60,030 bases of DNA from Streptomyces sp. 150FB (lineage in GTDB: Bacteria > Actinomycetota > Actinomycetes > Streptomycetales > Streptomycetaceae): positions 9,188,621-9,248,650 of the forward strand of contig NZ_JTHL01000001.1 of the NCBI RefSeq assembly GCF_000818195.1, read 5' to 3'. The notes under the pieces are model-generated. The model searched no databases, was not told the DNA's origin, and saw nothing but the letters and a program-made list of their open reading frames with translations. The stretch's first letter is position 1; the number at the start of each line of letters is the position of its first letter. Both the position numbers and the translations under genes were made by a program. Shown piece after piece: positions 41,560 to 50,847 of this stretch.

Positions 41560-44500
41560 GTGTCTGTACCGTCTGCTCGCAAACGCATACCCATACCGTT
41601 CAGGAGAGCGCTGATTGTCGCTCTGTCCCTGGGGGTGATGGCGGCGCCCCTGGCCGCCGGGACGGCCCAGGCGTCCCCGTCGAAGGCGTCGGGCCTGGAC
41701 GTCTACGTCTCGCCGACCGGCAAGGACTCCGGCTCCGGCACCACCGCGCATCCGTTCAAGACGCTGGAATACGCGCGGGACTACGTACGTGCCGCCAAGA
41801 AGAAGGTCTCCGGCGATGTCCATGTGCGGCTGCTGTCCGGTACGTACCAACTGAGCCGTACCTTCAGCCTCACCGCCCAGGACTCGGGCAGTGACGCGCA
41901 GCGGATCGTCTACGAGGCCGCCCCGGGCGCGCAGCCGGTGATCAGTGGGGGCAAGCAGGTCACCGGCTGGACCGTGGCCGACCCCGCGCTGGGGATCTAC
42001 AAGGCCAAGATCGGTGACCTCGACACCCGCCAGCTCTATGTGAACGGTGAGCTGGAGACGCGGGCGCGCGGCGCGAAGAACCCGCCGGGCTTCACCAAGA
42101 CCTCCACCGGCTACACCTTCACCGACACCAGTCTCAGCGGCTACAAGCGGCCCCAGGACCTGGAGGTCGCGAGCAGTTGGGGCTGGAAGCTCATGCGCTG
42201 CCCCGTGCAGTCGATCTCCGGCAACACGATGACGATGCGGCAACCCTGCTGGCACAACGCCAATCTCCAGGCAGGCCAGGAGATCCAGAATCCGACCTGG
42301 CTGGAGAACGCCCGCGAGCTGCTGGACACCCCCGGCGAGTGGTATCTGGACAAGGGGGCGGGCGAGGTCTACTACATGCCCAAGGCCGGTCAGAACCTGT
42401 CCACGGCGACCGTGACGGTACCGACCGTGCAGGACCTCGTCGACCTGAACGGCACCAGGGCCGCCCCGGTCACGGACGTGTCCTTCCAGGGCATCACCTT
42501 CTCCTACTCCACCTGGCTCGCCCCCAGTTCGCCGGACGGCCTCATCGAGGGCCAGGCGGGCTTCCGGATGGTCGGCACGGACAACCCCGACTTCGACTCC
42601 ACCCGTCTGAAGTGGCAGAAGACACCCGGCGCCGTCAACGTGAGCTACGGCCACGGCATCGGCTTCACGGGCAACACCTTCACCCACCTCGGCGCCGTCG
42701 GCCTGAACCTGAACACCGGGACCCAGTCCACCACCATCACGGGCAACGTCTTCCGGCAGATCGCCGCCACCGGCATCCAGATCGGCGGCACCGACGTGGT
42801 GGACTCCCACCCCGACGACCCGCGGGACATCACCAAGAACACCATGGTCGACAACAACGTCGTCACCAAGGTCGCCGACCAGTACAACGGCTCGCTGGGC
42901 ATCCTGGCCGGCTACACCGACCACACCGTGATCACCCACAACAAGGTCTACGACCTGCCCTACAGCGGCATCTCCGTGGGCTGGGGCTGGGGTCTGACCG
43001 ACAAGGGCGGCGACACCAACTACCCGGGCAACTCAGGCGTACCGGTCTGGGACACCGACACCACCAGCCGCGACAACATCGTCACTGACAACGACATCTC
43101 CGACATCATGAAGTCGCAGGCCGACGGCGGCGCCATCTACACCCTCGGCACCAACCCCGGCGGCACGGTCTCCGGCAACTACATCCACGGCGTTCCGGCG
43201 CCCGCCTACGGTGCCATCTACCACGACGAGGGCAGCCGCTACTGGCAGAACACGGGCAACGCCCTGTGCGACGTCGCGTACCAGTGGCTGCTGATGAACC
43301 ACGGCATGGACATCACCGCCACCGGCAACTTCACCACCCAGCCCGCGTTCACCACCCAGGCCAACAGCACGGGCGACACCGTCAGCGGCAACGTCACCGT
43401 CGGCGCCTGCGACCAGCTCCCCGCCTCGATCGTGAACAACGCCGGTCTCCAGCCGGCCTACCGGGATCTCGACCCCGGCCCCGGGGTCACCGACAGCAAA
43501 GCGCCCACCGCGCCCGGCACTCCCACCGCTGCCGCCGACTTCCCGACGGTGGCGGACCTGAGCTGGCCCGCGTCCACCGACGACACGGGCGTCACGGGCT
43601 ACTCCGTCCACCGTGACGGCAAGCTCGTCAGCGCCGCCGGAAAGAACTCGGTGCGTCTGTCCGGCCTGACGGCGGGTCAGACCTACAGCTTCCGGATCAC
43701 CGCCCGTGACGCGGCCGGCAACGAGTCCCAGCAGAGCCAGGCACTGAAGATCACCATGCCCGCGGGCTCCGACCTGGCACTGAAGAAGCCGGTCACCGCC
43801 TCGTCGGACTCGGAGGGCAACATCCCCGGGAAAGCCGTGGACGGCGACCTGTCCACCCGCTGGGCGCAGGGTCTCGGCCTGCCCGACCCGTCCTGGATCC
43901 AGGTGGACCTCGGTGCCCGGTACGACGTGAACGGCGCGATCACCACCTTCGAGAAGAGCAGCGGTTACGAGTACCGCATCCAGGTGTCGACCGACGAGGT
44001 CAACTGGAAGACACTGGCGGACCACACGTCCGCGAACACCACGGAGGCGACCAACTACTCGCACACCGCCGAGCCCGTCACCGGCCGCTTCGTACGGCTG
44101 ACGGTCACCGGGACCAGTGGGAACGGCGGCAGCGTCTTCGACTTCCAGGTCTACGGCACCCCCAGCGCGCCCAGCTCGGACAGCACCGCCCCCTCGGCCC
44201 CCGCAGCTCCCGATGTCAGGCCGTTGCTGCCCAGTCTGGTGGAGCTCAGTTGGCCGGCCGCGACCGATGACACCGGCGTGACCAGCTACGCCGTGTACCA
44301 GGACGGCAAGCGGATCGCTGTCACCGGCGACACGACCCTGCGGGTCTCCGGCCTGACCCCGGCGAAGGAGTACTCCTTCACCGTCGTGGCCCGCGACGCC
44401 GTACTGAACACCTCAGCGCCCGGTCGGGCGACCGTCGTCACCACGCCGGCCGACAACGACCTGGCGCTGAGCAAGCCGGTCACCGCCTCGTCGGACTCGG

Positions 44501-44853
44501 ACGGCAACGTCCCCGAGAAGGCCGTGGACGGCGACCTGTCCACCCGCTGGGCCCAGGGCCGCGGCCTGCCCGACCCGTCCTGGATCCAGGTGGACCTGGG
44601 CAAGGACACCAGCGTCTCCAGTGTGGTGACCACCTTCGAGTTGCCCGGCGGCTACCAGTACCGCCTGGAGTACTCGACCGACGGGACGAAGTGGTCCACG
44701 CTCGACGACCACACCTCGGCGAACACCGTCTCGGCGGCCAACTACTCGTTCGCCGACCAGCCCGTCACCGCCCGCTATCTGCGGCTGACCGTCACCGGCT
44801 CCAGTGGGAACGGCGGCAGCGTCTACGAGCTCCAGGCGTACGGCGAGTTCTGA
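41560..44853 (+). CDS. secreted beta-helix GH141-like protein with two FN3 and two F5/8C (CBM32) modules
   Basis: A 1097-residue secreted enzyme-like protein. After a Sec signal, a parallel beta-helix (about residues 45-640) begins with YVSPTGKDSGSGTTAHPFKT and VRLLSGTYQLSRTFSL, as in GH141-related proteins. Then come FN3 (about 645-737), F5/8C galactose-binding-like (737-868), FN3 (875-965) and F5/8C (966-1097). The two FN3-F5/8C units are near copies (ALKKPVTASSDSEGNIPGKA against ALSKPVTASSDSDGNVPEKA). GH141 includes fucosidases. The start is a GTG without a good ribosome site, so it is tentative. Confidence 0.78.
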   Translation: MSVPSARKRIPIPFRRALIVALSLGVMAAPLAAGTAQASPSKASGLDVYVSPTGKDSGSGTTAHPFKTLEYARDYVRAAKKKVSGDVHVRLLSGTYQLSRTFSLTAQDSGSDAQRIVYEAAPGAQPVISGGKQVTGWTVADPALGIYKAKIGDLDTRQLYVNGELETRARGAKNPPGFTKTSTGYTFTDTSLSGYKRPQDLEVASSWGWKLMRCPVQSISGNTMTMRQPCWHNANLQAGQEIQNPTWLENARELLDTPGEWYLDKGAGEVYYMPKAGQNLSTATVTVPTVQDLVDLNGTRAAPVTDVSFQGITFSYSTWLAPSSPDGLIEGQAGFRMVGTDNPDFDSTRLKWQKTPGAVNVSYGHGIGFTGNTFTHLGAVGLNLNTGTQSTTITGNVFRQIAATGIQIGGTDVVDSHPDDPRDITKNTMVDNNVVTKVADQYNGSLGILAGYTDHTVITHNKVYDLPYSGISVGWGWGLTDKGGDTNYPGNSGVPVWDTDTTSRDNIVTDNDISDIMKSQADGGAIYTLGTNPGGTVSGNYIHGVPAPAYGAIYHDEGSRYWQNTGNALCDVAYQWLLMNHGMDITATGNFTTQPAFTTQANSTGDTVSGNVTVGACDQLPASIVNNAGLQPAYRDLDPGPGVTDSKAPTAPGTPTAAADFPTVADLSWPASTDDTGVTGYSVHRDGKLVSAAGKNSVRLSGLTAGQTYSFRITARDAAGNESQQSQALKITMPAGSDLALKKPVTASSDSEGNIPGKAVDGDLSTRWAQGLGLPDPSWIQVDLGARYDVNGAITTFEKSSGYEYRIQVSTDEVNWKTLADHTSANTTEATNYSHTAEPVTGRFVRLTVTGTSGNGGSVFDFQVYGTPSAPSSDSTAPSAPAAPDVRPLLPSLVELSWPAATDDTGVTSYAVYQDGKRIAVTGDTTLRVSGLTPAKEYSFTVVARDAVLNTSAPGRATVVTTPADNDLALSKPVTASSDSDGNVPEKAVDGDLSTRWAQGRGLPDPSWIQVDLGKDTSVSSVVTTFELPGGYQYRLEYSTDGTKWSTLDDHTSANTVSAANYSFADQPVTARYLRLTVTGSSGNGGSVYELQAYGEF
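43495..44850 (+). repeat. tandem duplication of FN3-F5/8C module inside the beta-helix gene
   Basis: A unit of about 690 bases (43495-44160) is followed by a second copy (44184-44850). Long stretches of the F5/8C part are identical at the base level, for example around 43840-43910 and 44515-44590. The FN3 parts have drifted more. Confidence 0.8.
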
Positions 44854-44905
44854 ACCGTACGCGCGCCCACCGGGCCGGCCCGCTCACACCGAAATGAAAG
44901 TCACG

Positions 44906-46003
44906 ATGAAGATCACGCATGTCGAAGTACACCGGATCGATGTTCCGCCGGCCAGCCCGCCCTTCCGCTGGAGGGACGGACTGAGCGGAAGCGCTCCGGT
45001 GGGCGACGGCGCGGTGCTGCGTATCGGTACCGACGAGGGAGCCGAGGGGGTGGCCCTGTTCGCCAGGCCGGGAGCCTTCACCACCCTCCGGGACCTGGTG
45101 GAGCGGGTCTTCCGTGACGAACTGGTCGGAGCCGACCCGTTCCAGCGGGAATGGCTGTGGCACCGGGTGTGGGAGCTGGACCGTATCCACGAACTCCCGC
45201 TCCCCGTCCTCGGGCTGATCGACACCGCCCTGTGGGACCTGGCCGGCCGCTACCACGACCAGCCGGTCTGGCGCCTGCTCGGCGGGTTCCGGAAGTCGAT
45301 CCCCGCCTACGCCTCCACTTCGACGTTCTCCAGCGTCGCGGAGTTCCTCGACGTGGCGGACCAGTGCCTGGAACTGGGGTACCGCGGTATCAAACTGCAC
45401 GCCTGGGGCGATGCCCGCCGTGACGCCGAGCTGTGCCTGGCGCTGCGCGAGCACGTCGGTCCTTCAGTACCTCTCATGTACGACGGGTCGGCCGGCTTCG
45501 ACCTGCCCGACGCGATCCGTCTGGGCCGGGCGCTCTCCGAGGCGGACTACCTCTGGTACGAGGAGCCGATGCGCGAGTTCAGCATCTCCGCCTATCAGAG
45601 ACTGGCGGCGGCCGTGGACGTACCGCTGCTGGTGGCCGAGACCTCCGACGGAGCGCACATGAACTCCGCGGACTTCATCAAGGCCGGTGCCGCCACCTTC
45701 GGCGTGCGGGCCGGCACCACCCTCCGCGGTGGGATCACCGGCGCCATGCGCACCGCACACCTCGCCGACGCCTACCGGCTGCGTGCCGAGGTACACGGTT
45801 CGGACATCCCGAACCACCACCTGTGCATGGCCATCTCCAACACCACCTATTACGAGTCCCTGGTGACCGCGGCGAAGGTCGTCCGCGAGCGCCATGTGGA
45901 CGCACAGGGCCTGGTGCACGCCCCCACGGGGCCTGGCATAGCCCTCCCGCTCGACCTCGGCTACGGCAGCGAACTCCAGCCGTTCGTCGAGCAGCCGCGC
46001 TGA
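44906..46003 (+). CDS. enolase-superfamily enzyme (mandelate racemase/dehydratase group)
   Basis: A 365-residue (alpha/beta)7-beta barrel with capping domain. The base motif is K-x-H (IKLHAWGD, near residue 160) where most members have K-x-K. Metal ligands are in MYDGSAG (near 192), WYEEPM (near 218) and VAETSDGAH (near 245), and the second-side His in EVHGSDIPNHH (near 297). It probably dehydrates or epimerises a sugar acid. I chose the ATG at 44906; another in-frame ATG at 44894 is possible. It sits between the beta-helix gene and importer system 2, so it likely acts on the same substrate. Confidence 0.82.
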   Translation: MKITHVEVHRIDVPPASPPFRWRDGLSGSAPVGDGAVLRIGTDEGAEGVALFARPGAFTTLRDLVERVFRDELVGADPFQREWLWHRVWELDRIHELPLPVLGLIDTALWDLAGRYHDQPVWRLLGGFRKSIPAYASTSTFSSVAEFLDVADQCLELGYRGIKLHAWGDARRDAELCLALREHVGPSVPLMYDGSAGFDLPDAIRLGRALSEADYLWYEEPMREFSISAYQRLAAAVDVPLLVAETSDGAHMNSADFIKAGAATFGVRAGTTLRGGITGAMRTAHLADAYRLRAEVHGSDIPNHHLCMAISNTTYYESLVTAAKVVRERHVDAQGLVHAPTGPGIALPLDLGYGSELQPFVEQPR

Positions 46004-46105
46004 CCGGGCGGTGACGGGGTGGCAGTCGTCCACCCCGTCACCGCACCCGGCGCCCCCATCCGGCGCGTCGCCCGTCCTCCGCACAGAACCAAGAAAGGCA
46101 AGACG

Positions 46106-47491
46106 ATGAGGTCTTCCGGATCTCCGAGAGCCGGCCGACGCCGCGCAGTGCTGCGCACTGCCGCGGCCGCGCTCTCCCTGGCCACAGCGGCCATGCTGGC
46201 CGGCTGCGCCAGCGCCGACACCACCACCAAGCCCTCCTCCTCGGGACCGGAGTTCAAACCGGTCACGCAGAAGGCGGGCTCACAGATCACGGTGTGGGCC
46301 GACTCGACCCGGCTCCCGTCGGTGCAGGCGTACCAGAAGGCACACCCCGACGTGAAGATGAAGATAGTCACGTACGACGGCGGCGCCGACGGTTCCACCT
46401 ATCTCCAGTCGAAGGTGCAGTTGTTCGACCGGACCGGCAGCGGCTGGCCGGACGTGGTGTTCGGCACACCCACCGACGTGACCTGGGCGTCCGAGCCCAC
46501 GAAGTCCGGTGCGCGGCCGTTCGCGGCGCCCCTGGACGACAAGCTCGTACCGCAGAGCACGCTGGACGGCTTCGCCAAGGGCTCTCTCGCGCCCTGCCAG
46601 GTCAACGACCACACCTACTGCCTGCGCAACGACATCGCGCAGGTGGTGCTCTGGTACAACAAGACCCTCATGGACAAGTGGGGATACAAGGTCCCCACCA
46701 CCTGGGAGCAGTACGAGGCCCTGGGCAAGCAGGTCGCCAAGGACCACCCCGGCTACCTGGTCGGCTCGGTCGGCGACACCAACTCGCACGAGTCGTACTT
46801 CTGGTCCGGCCAGTGCCCGGCGTTCAGCCTGACGAAGCCGGACACGCTGCGCAGCGACCTGACGGATCCGAAGTGCACCCGGATGTCGAAGCTGCTGGAC
46901 GGCCTGATCTCCGCCAAGGCCGTGACCACCAAGGGCTTCTTCAGCCAGGGCTTCGCCAAGGACAGCGCCGACAAGGTCCTGATGGCGTACGGCCCGTCCT
47001 GGTACGGCCAGTACCTGTTCCAGGCCGCCTTCAAGACCCCGGCCAAGCAGATCGCCGCGGCGGCACCGCTGACCTGGCAGGGAGAGACCACGGCCGCCAC
47101 CGGCAACGTCGGCGGTGGTGTGTGGATGGTGTCCTCGCACAGCGCCAACCTCAAGGCGTCGACGGATCTGGCCACCTGGCTGACCACCTCCAACGAGAAC
47201 CAGGCCGCCGCGCCGACCTACCCGGCCTACACCAAGGCCGCCGAAGCGTGGCTGGCCAACCCGGCCAACAGCGACTACTTCGCCACCGACGTGAGCAAGC
47301 CCTTCCAGGAGGCCGCCAACGAGGTGTGGAGCGGCTGGTCGAACACCAAGTTCTCGGACGCCACTGCCTGGTCCAGCGTCGTACTGCCGGCCCTGACCTC
47401 CGGCAAGAGCCTGACCTCGACCCTGCCGGCGTGGCAGCAGGAGATCAGTAACGAGGCGAAGGCCAACGGATATCAGGTGGCCGGCAAATGA
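46106..47491 (+). CDS. sugar ABC transporter substrate-binding lipoprotein (system 2)
   Basis: A 461-residue lipoprotein. A basic, Arg-rich N-terminus, a hydrophobic stretch and the lipobox AMLAGC precede a family-1 solute-binding domain: GSQITVWADSTRLPSVQAYQ, RNDIAQVVLWYNKTLMDKWG, GNVGGGVWMVSSHSANLKAS. It delivers a sugar to the permeases that overlap it directly. AAAGG lies 9 bases before the ATG. Its last codons overlap the next gene (ATGA). Confidence 0.9.
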   Translation: MRSSGSPRAGRRRAVLRTAAAALSLATAAMLAGCASADTTTKPSSSGPEFKPVTQKAGSQITVWADSTRLPSVQAYQKAHPDVKMKIVTYDGGADGSTYLQSKVQLFDRTGSGWPDVVFGTPTDVTWASEPTKSGARPFAAPLDDKLVPQSTLDGFAKGSLAPCQVNDHTYCLRNDIAQVVLWYNKTLMDKWGYKVPTTWEQYEALGKQVAKDHPGYLVGSVGDTNSHESYFWSGQCPAFSLTKPDTLRSDLTDPKCTRMSKLLDGLISAKAVTTKGFFSQGFAKDSADKVLMAYGPSWYGQYLFQAAFKTPAKQIAAAAPLTWQGETTAATGNVGGGVWMVSSHSANLKASTDLATWLTTSNENQAAAPTYPAYTKAAEAWLANPANSDYFATDVSKPFQEAANEVWSGWSNTKFSDATAWSSVVLPALTSGKSLTSTLPAWQQEISNEAKANGYQVAGK

Positions 47492-48420
47492 CACTGCTGG
47501 AGACTGAGCGCGTCGCCGTCTCCCTCCTCCGCCGCGGCACCGTGCCGCGGCGGAGGGGCCGCAGCCGCGCGGGCTACTTCTTCGTCGCCGGCTACGCGCT
47601 GTTGCTGCTCGCGTTCGGCGTCTTCCCCACGGGCTACTCGTTCTATCTGGCACTCACCAACGACCAGGGCCAGTTCACCGGGCTCAACCAGTTCCTGAAG
47701 GTCGCCCAGGACTACCGTTTCGTCCCGGCCTTCACGAACATGCTGATCTACCTGGTCATGTGGCTGGTCGTGCTGGTCGTGCTGGTCGTCCTGGTCGCGG
47801 TGGTCCTGCGCAGCCGGGTGCGTCCGGGCACATCGGCGCTCTTCCGCTTCCTGTACTACATTCCCGGCGCCCTCGCCGGGGTCGCCAGTGTCCTGGTCTG
47901 GCTGTTCGTTCTCGACCCGGACGTCAGCCCCGTGTCCTGGCTGCTCAACAGCATGGGAATGCACAGCTTCGCGGCCGTGCTCGCGCCCGGCCACCTGCCA
48001 CTGATCTTCATGCTGATCGCCTTCTGGACCGGCGCGGGCGGCTGGATGGTCGTGATGTACGGGGCGCTGAACAACATCCCGGACGAGGTGATGGAAGCCG
48101 CCCGGATGGACGGCGCTGGGCCCTGGCGTACCGCCTGGCACATCCAGATACCGATGATCCGACAGTGGATCGTGTACATGGCGATCATGGCCTTCGCCAC
48201 CGGCACCCAGTTGTTCGTCGAGCCCCAACTGCTCCAGACCGCCAGCCTGGGCCGGGTGAGCCCCACCTGGTCACCCAACCAGCTCGCCTACGTCTTCGCC
48301 TTCCAGCAGGGCGACTTCAACGGCGCCGCCGCTATTTCCGTCTTTCTGCTGGCACTGGGGCTCATCGCCGCCGGTCTGCTGGTCGCCCGATCGAACCTGT
48401 TCAAGTTGGACGAGAAATGA
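47488..48420 (+). CDS. ABC sugar permease, MalF-type (system 2)
   Basis: A 310-residue membrane protein with six predicted helices (YFFVAGYALLLLAFGVFPTG; LVMWLVVLVVLVVLVAVVLR). The EAA loop is MEAARMDGAGPWRTAWHIQI (near residue 205). Start and stop both overlap the neighbours by 4 bases, so the three genes are translated as one unit. No ATPase gene is present. Confidence 0.92.
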   Translation: MTLLETERVAVSLLRRGTVPRRRGRSRAGYFFVAGYALLLLAFGVFPTGYSFYLALTNDQGQFTGLNQFLKVAQDYRFVPAFTNMLIYLVMWLVVLVVLVVLVAVVLRSRVRPGTSALFRFLYYIPGALAGVASVLVWLFVLDPDVSPVSWLLNSMGMHSFAAVLAPGHLPLIFMLIAFWTGAGGWMVVMYGALNNIPDEVMEAARMDGAGPWRTAWHIQIPMIRQWIVYMAIMAFATGTQLFVEPQLLQTASLGRVSPTWSPNQLAYVFAFQQGDFNGAAAISVFLLALGLIAAGLLVARSNLFKLDEK

Positions 48421-49331
48421 CACAAACCATCCTCCCCTCGACAGCGGCGGGCCGGCGCGTCCGGCCCTCGCGGGCCGTCTCGTTCCTGGTTGTGGGCCTC
48501 CTGCTGGCCGTGCTGCTGGTGTTCTTCGTACTGCCGGTGATCTGGCTGCTGCTCGCGCCGTCGAAGACCGCCGGCCAAGTGGTGCACGACAACCCGTTCT
48601 CCTTCGGCTCGTTCCAGCAGATCGGCACCGCCTGGCAGCACCTGTTCGGCTTCCAGAACGGCGTCATGATCACGTGGCTGCGCAACTCGGCGATCTACTC
48701 CGGTGGATCGCTCATACTGACGCTGGCCGTCAGCGTGCCCGCGGGCTACGCGCTGGCCCTGACGAAGTTCCGAGGACGCAAGACGCTGCTGACCATCACC
48801 CTGGTCACGATGATCATGCCGCAGGCCACCCTGGTACTGCCGGTTTTCCTGGAACTCAACCGCTTCCATCTGATCGGCACCGTGTGGTCGGTGATCCTGC
48901 CCTTCTCCTTCTATCCGTTCGGCGTGTATCTGGTCTACATCTACTTCGGGAGCAGCCTGCCCAGAGACCTGCTGTCGGCCGCGCGGATCGACGGCTGTAC
49001 GGAATGGCAGCTCTTCTCCCGCATCGCGCTGCCGCTGGCGAAACCGGTGGTCGGGCTGATCGCGTTCTTCAGCTTCGTAGGCAACTGGAACAACTTCTTC
49101 CTGCCGTATCTCGTGCTGCCGAACAGCGACCAGTTCCCTGTCCAGGTGGGCCTGAACCAGCTCCTGACCTCCACTCCGTCGTTCAACCCGGTGGCCGGCG
49201 CCGGTCTGAACATCACCATCCCGGAACTGGCCCTGGCGATTCTTGTCGCCATCCTGCCTGTTCTGGTGCTCTTCCTGTTCTCGCAACGCACGCTGGTGTC
49301 CGGGATGCTCGCCGGAGCGACCAAGGAATGA
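48417..49331 (+). CDS. ABC sugar permease, MalG-type (system 2)
   Basis: A 304-residue permease. Six helices are predicted, the first at VVGLLLAVLLVFFVLPVIWL. The EAA loop is LSAARIDGCTEWQLFSRIAL (near residue 195). It closes the operon, and a perfect GC-rich hairpin follows 63 bases later. It starts in the ATGA overlap with its MalF-type partner. Confidence 0.92.
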   Translation: MTQTILPSTAAGRRVRPSRAVSFLVVGLLLAVLLVFFVLPVIWLLLAPSKTAGQVVHDNPFSFGSFQQIGTAWQHLFGFQNGVMITWLRNSAIYSGGSLILTLAVSVPAGYALALTKFRGRKTLLTITLVTMIMPQATLVLPVFLELNRFHLIGTVWSVILPFSFYPFGVYLVYIYFGSSLPRDLLSAARIDGCTEWQLFSRIALPLAKPVVGLIAFFSFVGNWNNFFLPYLVLPNSDQFPVQVGLNQLLTSTPSFNPVAGAGLNITIPELALAILVAILPVLVLFLFSQRTLVSGMLAGATKE

Positions 49332-49394
49332 GCGCGGCGGGCATCGCGAGGCGCCCCCTCTCCCAGCGGCGCCCGGAGCCGCCCGGCAACCGAA

Positions 49395-49424
49395 ACGGCC
49401 CGCCGGGCGAACCCGGCGGGCCGT
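49395..49424. terminator. bidirectional terminator after ABC system 2
   Basis: ACGGCCCGCCGGG (49395-49407) pairs perfectly with 49412-49424 around a 4-base loop (CGAA). It lies between convergent genes. Confidence 0.88.
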
Positions 49425-49437
49425 CACGGAATCGGAG

Positions 49438-49956
49438 CTAGCCGGTGACCTTCACGGTCCAATCACACTCACTGACGATCTGAAGCTGATGTGTGCCCGA
49501 CGTGTGCTGTGGCGTGCTGCCCTTGCCGGACTTGTCTATTTCGTTGACGAGCTTGGCGTCCTTCTCGAAAACGATGAAGTTGCCCTTACCGCCGACAGCA
49601 CTCATGGCCTTGGCGCAGTCGAACGTGTAGGACAGCGTCCACGTGTCGCCGACCTTGAACGCGCTCGTGTCCTTGGTACCGGAACCTGTGAGGGCGAGCA
49701 CCGTGGTCGGCGGCTTGGCCTCGTGCGTGGCGGCGGGCGCCGCCTTCCGGGACGCCTCCGCCGACGGCGAAGCGGGTGCGCCTCCAGCCGAGTTGGCCTT
49801 GCCGGCCTGGTCGTTACTCCCACAGCCGGAGACAGCCGCGGCTATCACCACGACGGCGAGCAAGCCGCCGAACCCCCACGTGAAACGACCGCCGTTCTTC
49901 TCGGCCGGCTGCTGTCGGCCCGTCTCCGGGCCATCCTTCGGATGAGGGTTGAACAC
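49438..49956 (-). CDS. small lipoprotein of unknown function
   Basis: A 172-residue protein. A short cytosolic-like head with charged residues is followed by a hydrophobic segment (FGGLLAVVVIAAAVSGC) ending in a lipobox-like S-G-C. An Ala/Pro/Ser-rich linker then leads to a beta-rich domain of about 100 residues (TFDCAKAMSAVGGKGNFIVF, HQLQIVSECDWTVKV) with two Cys. Many Streptomyces have such secreted beta-sandwich lipoproteins without known role. The GTG at 49956 has GGGGGATCAGG directly upstream. The 353 bases between it and the gene at 50310 hold no supported gene and must carry both divergent promoters. Confidence 0.7.
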   Translation of the reverse strand: MFNPHPKDGPETGRQQPAEKNGGRFTWGFGGLLAVVVIAAAVSGCGSNDQAGKANSAGGAPASPSAEASRKAAPAATHEAKPPTTVLALTGSGTKDTSAFKVGDTWTLSYTFDCAKAMSAVGGKGNFIVFEKDAKLVNEIDKSGKGSTPQHTSGTHQLQIVSECDWTVKVTG

Positions 49957-50309
49957 CCTGATCCCCCCTGTTTCTCTGCAACTGCGAAACCCCCTAGCCC
50001 CGCATGGTGCCCACCGTGACCTTGCGGTCCATCCCGCGATGTCCGGGCGGTGGGCCAGTACCCCTTGATGCGAAACGAACGGCCTGGCTGGTACTCCACA
50101 TCGAGATCGCGATCCTGCTGGGCGAGCGTGTGTCCGGTGGGCAGGCGGGGTGTGGTCACCGTTGATCATCTTAGGTCGTGTGGACGAACGGCGAAGCCAA
50201 ACCCAGCGCCTTCGGCCAAAGGGACGACGTGGCGGCCCGCGTCCGTCCGGCCACGGGCCGGCTGTGGCCCGGGGTGCCTAAGCTGCCACCCTTACGGAAG
50301 GGCGGTGCC

Positions 50310-50714
50310 ATGGATGCTGACTCCCGGATCAGGGCCGCGATCGAGGAGCATTGGCGGGCCTCGGAACGCGGGAACACCGAAGCCGAGCACGCCATCTACG
50401 CCACGGACGCGATCCTGGACTACCCGCAGTCAGGTGAGCGGTTCCGGGGCCGCGCGACGATCGCGGCGCAACGCGGCGGGCACCCTGCCGACCGGCACTT
50501 CACCGTCCGGCGGATCACCGGCCATGCGGAGCTGTGGGTGAGCGAATGCACCATCACCTACGACGGTGTGCCCTCCTACTCGGTGAGCGTCATGGAATTC
50601 GCCGGCCGGCACGTGGTGCACGAGACGCAGTACTTCGCCGACCCCTTCGGCGCGCCGGCCTGGCGGGCCGCGCTCGCGGAGCCGATGCCGGGCCGAACCG
50701 TCGCCGGAGCCTGA
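50310..50714 (+). CDS. NTF2-like/SnoaL-type protein
   Basis: A 134-residue cone-shaped barrel protein. IEEHWRASERGNTEAEHAIY and DAILDYPQSGERFRGRATIA at the start, and VSVMEFAGRHVVHETQYFAD at the end, match the nuclear-transport-factor-2-like/SnoaL fold. The catalytic Asp/His of true SnoaL cyclases cannot be assigned. The ATG at 50310 has GGAAGGG upstream. It stands alone and ends at a long hairpin. Confidence 0.82.
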   Translation: MDADSRIRAAIEEHWRASERGNTEAEHAIYATDAILDYPQSGERFRGRATIAAQRGGHPADRHFTVRRITGHAELWVSECTITYDGVPSYSVSVMEFAGRHVVHETQYFADPFGAPAWRAALAEPMPGRTVAGA

Positions 50715-50765
50715 TCCCTGACCTTGCTCGGCGCTGAACAGGCCGGCCGGCCTGTCCAGCGCCAG

Positions 50766-50819
50766 GGGGTGTCCGCGAAGTCTCGTCGTACGCCTGGCGA
50801 GACTTCGCGGACACCCCCT
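50766..50819. terminator. bidirectional terminator (21-bp perfect stem)
   Basis: Bases 50766-50786 pair without mismatch with 50799-50819 around a 12-base loop. The stem begins GGGGGTGTCCGCGAAG. It ends both the NTF2-like gene and the convergent GH3 gene. Confidence 0.85.
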
Positions 50820-50847
50820 TGGTCCTGCGCGTCGGCGACGCGAAGCC

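Noticed and set aside
43495..44850. Possible CRISPR or short-repeat array suggested by recurring sequence
   Set aside because: The repeats are two large coding modules, not short repeats with spacers; no CRISPR-like array was found anywhere in the window.
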